Translations under genes and position numbers: made by a program
The notes under the pieces: model-generated
Seen by the model: the letters and a program-made list of their open reading frames with translations, nothing else
Told to the model about the DNA's origin: nothing
Database searches by the model: none
Assembly: GCA_016873905.1 (NCBI GenBank)
Contig: VGVU01000059.1
Location: 1 to 7,982 of the forward strand
Reading direction: 5' to 3'
Origin: Betaproteobacteria bacterium
Lineage (GTDB): Bacteria > Pseudomonadota > Gammaproteobacteria > Burkholderiales > Thiobacillaceae
DNA length: 7,982 nucleotides
Shown: positions 5,143 to 7,982 of the stretch, piece after piece
How positions within the stretch are numbered: the first letter of the stretch is position 1
Layout: every line of letters begins with the position of its first letter

Positions 5143-7982
5143 ATGCAGGAAGCGCTATTCCCCGAACTGACCGCTCAGGACATTTCCGGCGAGGTCTTGC
5201 TCGAAAAATATGCCAAGGGCGACGAGCAAAGTGTTCAGGATGTGCGCCGCCGCGTGGCCCGTGCCCTGGCGGGTGCCGAGCGCCCGGAGGCTCAGGAATA
5301 CTGGGAGCGGCGTTACTTTCACGCCATGGAATCGGGCTTCATTCCTGCCGGCCGGATCAACTCCGCGGCCGGCACAGACCTGCAGGCCACGCTGATCAAC
5401 TGCTTCGTGCAACCGGTAGGCGATGCCATCTCCGGTCAATCGGAAGGCAAGCCGGGCATCTATGTCGCCCTCGAAGACGCCGCCGAAACCATGCGTCGCG
5501 GCGGTGGGGTCGGCTATGACTTCTCCACCATTCGCCCCAAGGGGGCCTTGGTCAAGGGCACGCAATCCCGCGCCTCAGGCCCGGTGTCGTACATGCGTGT
5601 CTTTGACCGCTCCTGCGAGACCGTCGAATCGGCCGGTGCCCGGCGCGGCGCCCAAATGGGCGTCTTGCGTTGCGATCACCCTGACATCGAGCAATTCATC
5701 CACGCCAAGGACAGCGGCGACCTGCGCAATTTCAACATCTCGGTCGGCGTCACCGACGCCTTCATGCAAGCGGTGGAGGCCAATGCGGACATCGAACTCG
5801 CCCACCGCGCCAAACCGGCCGCCGACCTGCTCGCCGCCGGCTCGTACCAACGCAGCGACGGCCAATGGGTGTATCGCAAATTGCCGGCCCGCGAGTTGTG
5901 GGGGCAGATCATGCAGGCCACCTACGACCACGCTGAACCGGGCGTCCTGTTTCTGGATCGCATCAATCGCGACAACAACCTGGCCTATTGCGAGACCATC
6001 GAGGCGACCAACCCCTGTGGCGAACAGCCGTTACCGCCCTACGGGTGCTGCTGCCTGGGTTCGATCAACCTGGCGCGCTTTGTCGGCTCGCCCTTCAGCG
6101 CGCAGGCGCATTTCAATTTCGACGCCTTTTCCGAGGTCATCCAGATCGCCACGCGGGCGCTCGATAATGTCCTCGATCTGACCGCCTGGCCGTTGGAAAA
6201 GCAACGCGCCGAGGCCCAATCCAAGCGCCGTGTCGGCCTTGGGTTCACCGGCCTGGGAGATGCGCTGGTCATGCTCAACCTGCGTTACGACACCGCCGAG
6301 GCGCGCGCCTTTGCCGGAAAAACGGCCGAATTCATGCGGGACACGGCCTATCGCGCCTCGGTTGAGTTGGCACAGGAGCGCGGCGCCTTCCCGCTCTTCA
6401 ACGCCGATCTGTATCTGGCCAGCCCCAGTTTCGCCAGCCGCCTTCCGACCGACCTGAAGGACAGCATCCGCCAGCACGGTCTGCGCAACTCGCACCTGCT
6501 CTCCATCGCGCCCACCGGCACCATTTCGCTGGCCTTTGCCGACAACGCCAGCAACGGCATCGAGCCCGCGTTCTCGTGGTTCTACACACGCAAAAAACGC
6601 ATGCCGGACGGCGGCCACAAGGACTATCCGGTCGAAGACCACGCCTGGCGCATGTACAAGGAGATGGGCGGTGACACGGAACACCTGCCCGCCGGCTTCG
6701 TCACGGCGCTGGAGATCTCCGCCATGGGCCACATGGAGATGGTGGCCTCCGTTGCGCCCTTCGTCGATTCGGCCATCTCCAAAACCGTCAATGTCCCGGA
6801 GGCCTACCCCTTCGCCGAGTTTGAGGATCTCTATCTCGCCGCCTGGAAGGCCGGGCTCAAAGGCATCACCACCTATCGGCCCAACGCCGTGCTGGGCAGC
6901 GTGCTGTCGGTTGCGCCGGAAAAGGCCGCGCCGCAGGATTTCTCGACCGGCGATGTCAACCGCCGCATCGAGATCAAGGCCATCCCCGCGCCCGTTCTGG
7001 AGAGCCTGAAATGGCCGGGCCGACCCAAGTTGCCGAGTGGCAACCTGGCCTGGAGCTATATGCTGGAATACCCGCAGGGCAGCTTCGCCCTGTTCGTCGG
7101 CCACATCCAGAACGGGGATGGCAAGGCCTGGCCTTTTGAGGTCTGGATCAACGGGGCCGAACAACCGCGCGGCCTGGGGGCGCTCGCCAAGACCCTGTCA
7201 ATGGACATGCGCGCCAACGACCGTGCCTGGCTCAAGCTGAAGCTCGAGACACTTGCCAAGACCCGGGGCGATGACGCCTGCACCCTGCCGTTCCCGCCCG
7301 AAGGCGAACCGCGCCAGGTGCCGAGCATGGTCTCAGCCGTAGCGCAACTGGTCCGCTGGCATCTGGAAAATCTCGGCTGCCTGGCGGCTGAAGGCGCCAC
7401 CCCGGTGCTCGATGCCCTGTTCAGTCTCAAAGAACCGAAAACCGGGACCGATGGCACGCTGTCCTGGACGGTCGATGTCAAAAATCCGCACACCGACGAT
7501 GACTTCGTCCTCGGCGTGAAAGAAATCACCCTGCCCGACGGTGTCACGCGACCCTATTCGCTGTGGCTGTCCGGCGATTACCCGCGCGCCCTCGATGGCC
7601 TGTGCAAGCTGCTGTCGCTCGACATGCGCGTGCTCGACCCCGCCTGGATCGGCATGAAGCTGCGCAAGCTGCTCAACTATCAGGAGCCGCTCGGCGACTT
7701 CATGGCCTTTGTGCCTGGCGGCAGCAAGCAGGAAAACTGGCCGTCCACCGTCGCCTATGTCGCCCGCCTCATCATCCACCGCTATGCCATGCTCGGCATC
7801 CTCGACGAAGACGGCTTTCCGCTGGTGCAGATGGGCATCCTCGAAAACCCGCGTCCGCACACCGACGGCACCCCCGCACCGGCCCCGGTACTGCGCGGCA
7901 AGCACTGCAAGGAATGCGGCAACGCGGCGGTCATCAAGAAGGATGGCTGCGAGTTCTGCACCGCCTGTGGCGCAGTCGGCGC
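5143..7982 (+). CDS. nrdJ: Adenosylcobalamin-dependent (class II) ribonucleotide reductase NrdJ, 3' end outside the window
   Basis: Makes deoxyribonucleotides from ribonucleotides using an adenosylcobalamin-derived radical, with or without oxygen. It is open for 946 residues to the edge. The start ATG has AGGAG 7 bases upstream. The reductase barrel spans about 50-600: first redox cysteine C87 (LINCFVQP), the radical motif NPCGE with N290, C292 and E294, a triple cysteine C302-C304 (YGCCCLGSINL) holding the second redox cysteine, and the phosphate-binding PTGTIS at 457-462. No N-terminal ATP-cone is seen, so the usual overall activity site appears absent. After the barrel come two copies of a TSCPD-like module (about 635-747 and 773-887). 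A cysteine-rich tail follows: C922/C925, then C936, C939 and C942, expected to shuttle electrons from thioredoxin-type donors or bind zinc. The sequence seems to be within a few residues of its end. It has its own promoter and NrdR box. Confidence 0.95.
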   Translation, partial: MQEALFPELTAQDISGEVLLEKYAKGDEQSVQDVRRRVARALAGAERPEAQEYWERRYFHAMESGFIPAGRINSAAGTDLQATLINCFVQPVGDAISGQSEGKPGIYVALEDAAETMRRGGGVGYDFSTIRPKGALVKGTQSRASGPVSYMRVFDRSCETVESAGARRGAQMGVLRCDHPDIEQFIHAKDSGDLRNFNISVGVTDAFMQAVEANADIELAHRAKPAADLLAAGSYQRSDGQWVYRKLPARELWGQIMQATYDHAEPGVLFLDRINRDNNLAYCETIEATNPCGEQPLPPYGCCCLGSINLARFVGSPFSAQAHFNFDAFSEVIQIATRALDNVLDLTAWPLEKQRAEAQSKRRVGLGFTGLGDALVMLNLRYDTAEARAFAGKTAEFMRDTAYRASVELAQERGAFPLFNADLYLASPSFASRLPTDLKDSIRQHGLRNSHLLSIAPTGTISLAFADNASNGIEPAFSWFYTRKKRMPDGGHKDYPVEDHAWRMYKEMGGDTEHLPAGFVTALEISAMGHMEMVASVAPFVDSAISKTVNVPEAYPFAEFEDLYLAAWKAGLKGITTYRPNAVLGSVLSVAPEKAAPQDFSTGDVNRRIEIKAIPAPVLESLKWPGRPKLPSGNLAWSYMLEYPQGSFALFVGHIQNGDGKAWPFEVWINGAEQPRGLGALAKTLSMDMRANDRAWLKLKLETLAKTRGDDACTLPFPPEGEPRQVPSMVSAVAQLVRWHLENLGCLAAEGATPVLDALFSLKEPKTGTDGTLSWTVDVKNPHTDDDFVLGVKEITLPDGVTRPYSLWLSGDYPRALDGLCKLLSLDMRVLDPAWIGMKLRKLLNYQEPLGDFMAFVPGGSKQENWPSTVAYVARLIIHRYAMLGILDEDGFPLVQMGILENPRPHTDGTPAPAPVLRGKHCKECGNAAVIKKDGCEFCTACGAVG
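7081..7383 (+). repeat. NrdJ C-terminal module, copy 1 (protein-level repeat)
   Basis: Residues 647-747. They align with residues 787-887 at a nearly constant offset of 139-140. Shared landmarks are W668/W808, the K-x-LS-x-DMR-xx-D-x-AW core (683-696 against 822-835) and PSxVxxVAxL (727-736 against 867-876). The repeat is ancient, being visible only in protein. Confidence 0.75.
7501..7803 (+). repeat. NrdJ C-terminal module, copy 2 (protein-level repeat)
   Basis: Residues 787-887. In the core, 14 of 27 positions are identical to copy 1 (residues 678-704 against 817-843, ungapped). This copy directly precedes the cysteine-rich tail and is probably the canonical TSCPD domain, with copy 1 the diverged one. 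That ranking is inferred. Confidence 0.75.

Noticed and set aside
6031..7164. Minus-strand open frame of 377 codons antisense to nrdJ
   Set aside because: It lies wholly within the conserved nrdJ reductase coding region and has no family resemblance or start signals.

Overview
The window is a compact, GC-rich stretch of ordinary bacterial chromosome with almost no spacer DNA. It most likely comes from a gammaproteobacterium. That placement is inferred from the divergent comF / bioB pair, from aroB followed directly by a dGTPase-like gene, and from proteins that resemble the gammaproteobacterial forms. Genus and species cannot be read from it. No insertion sequence, phage gene, tRNA, rRNA or CRISPR array is visible.

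Layout, left to right. (1) On the minus strand lies biotin synthase bioB, running off the left edge. A gene for a small four-helix membrane protein of unknown function precedes it and overlaps its start by 8 bases. (2) Across a roughly 76-base divergent spacer, comF runs on the plus strand. It codes for a double zinc-finger phosphoribosyltransferase-like protein. (3) comF converges on a minus-strand pair, aroB (3-dehydroquinate synthase) then a dGTP triphosphohydrolase-like gene, packed end to end. (4) A 40-base divergent spacer separates aroB from plus-strand xthA (exonuclease III family). (5) After 91 bases comes a large plus-strand gene, nrdJ, for an adenosylcobalamin-dependent (class II) ribonucleotide reductase. 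It is open to the right edge with 946 residues visible.

Function and regulation. The left part serves biotin synthesis and the middle serves the shikimate pathway. The right half is rich in DNA-precursor and repair functions: dGTPase, exonuclease III and ribonucleotide reductase. The clearest regulatory signal is a near-consensus NrdR box just upstream of nrdJ. A weaker half-matching box lies exactly 31 bases before it, and the pair overlaps a plausible sigma70 promoter. This suggests repression by NrdR when dNTPs or ATP/dATP signals are adequate. I saw no B12 riboswitch, and the spacer is too short for one.

I did not find a convincing wholly new system. The items most worth following are the unknown membrane protein coupled to bioB, the tandem-duplicated C-terminal module of NrdJ, and the NrdR-type control region.
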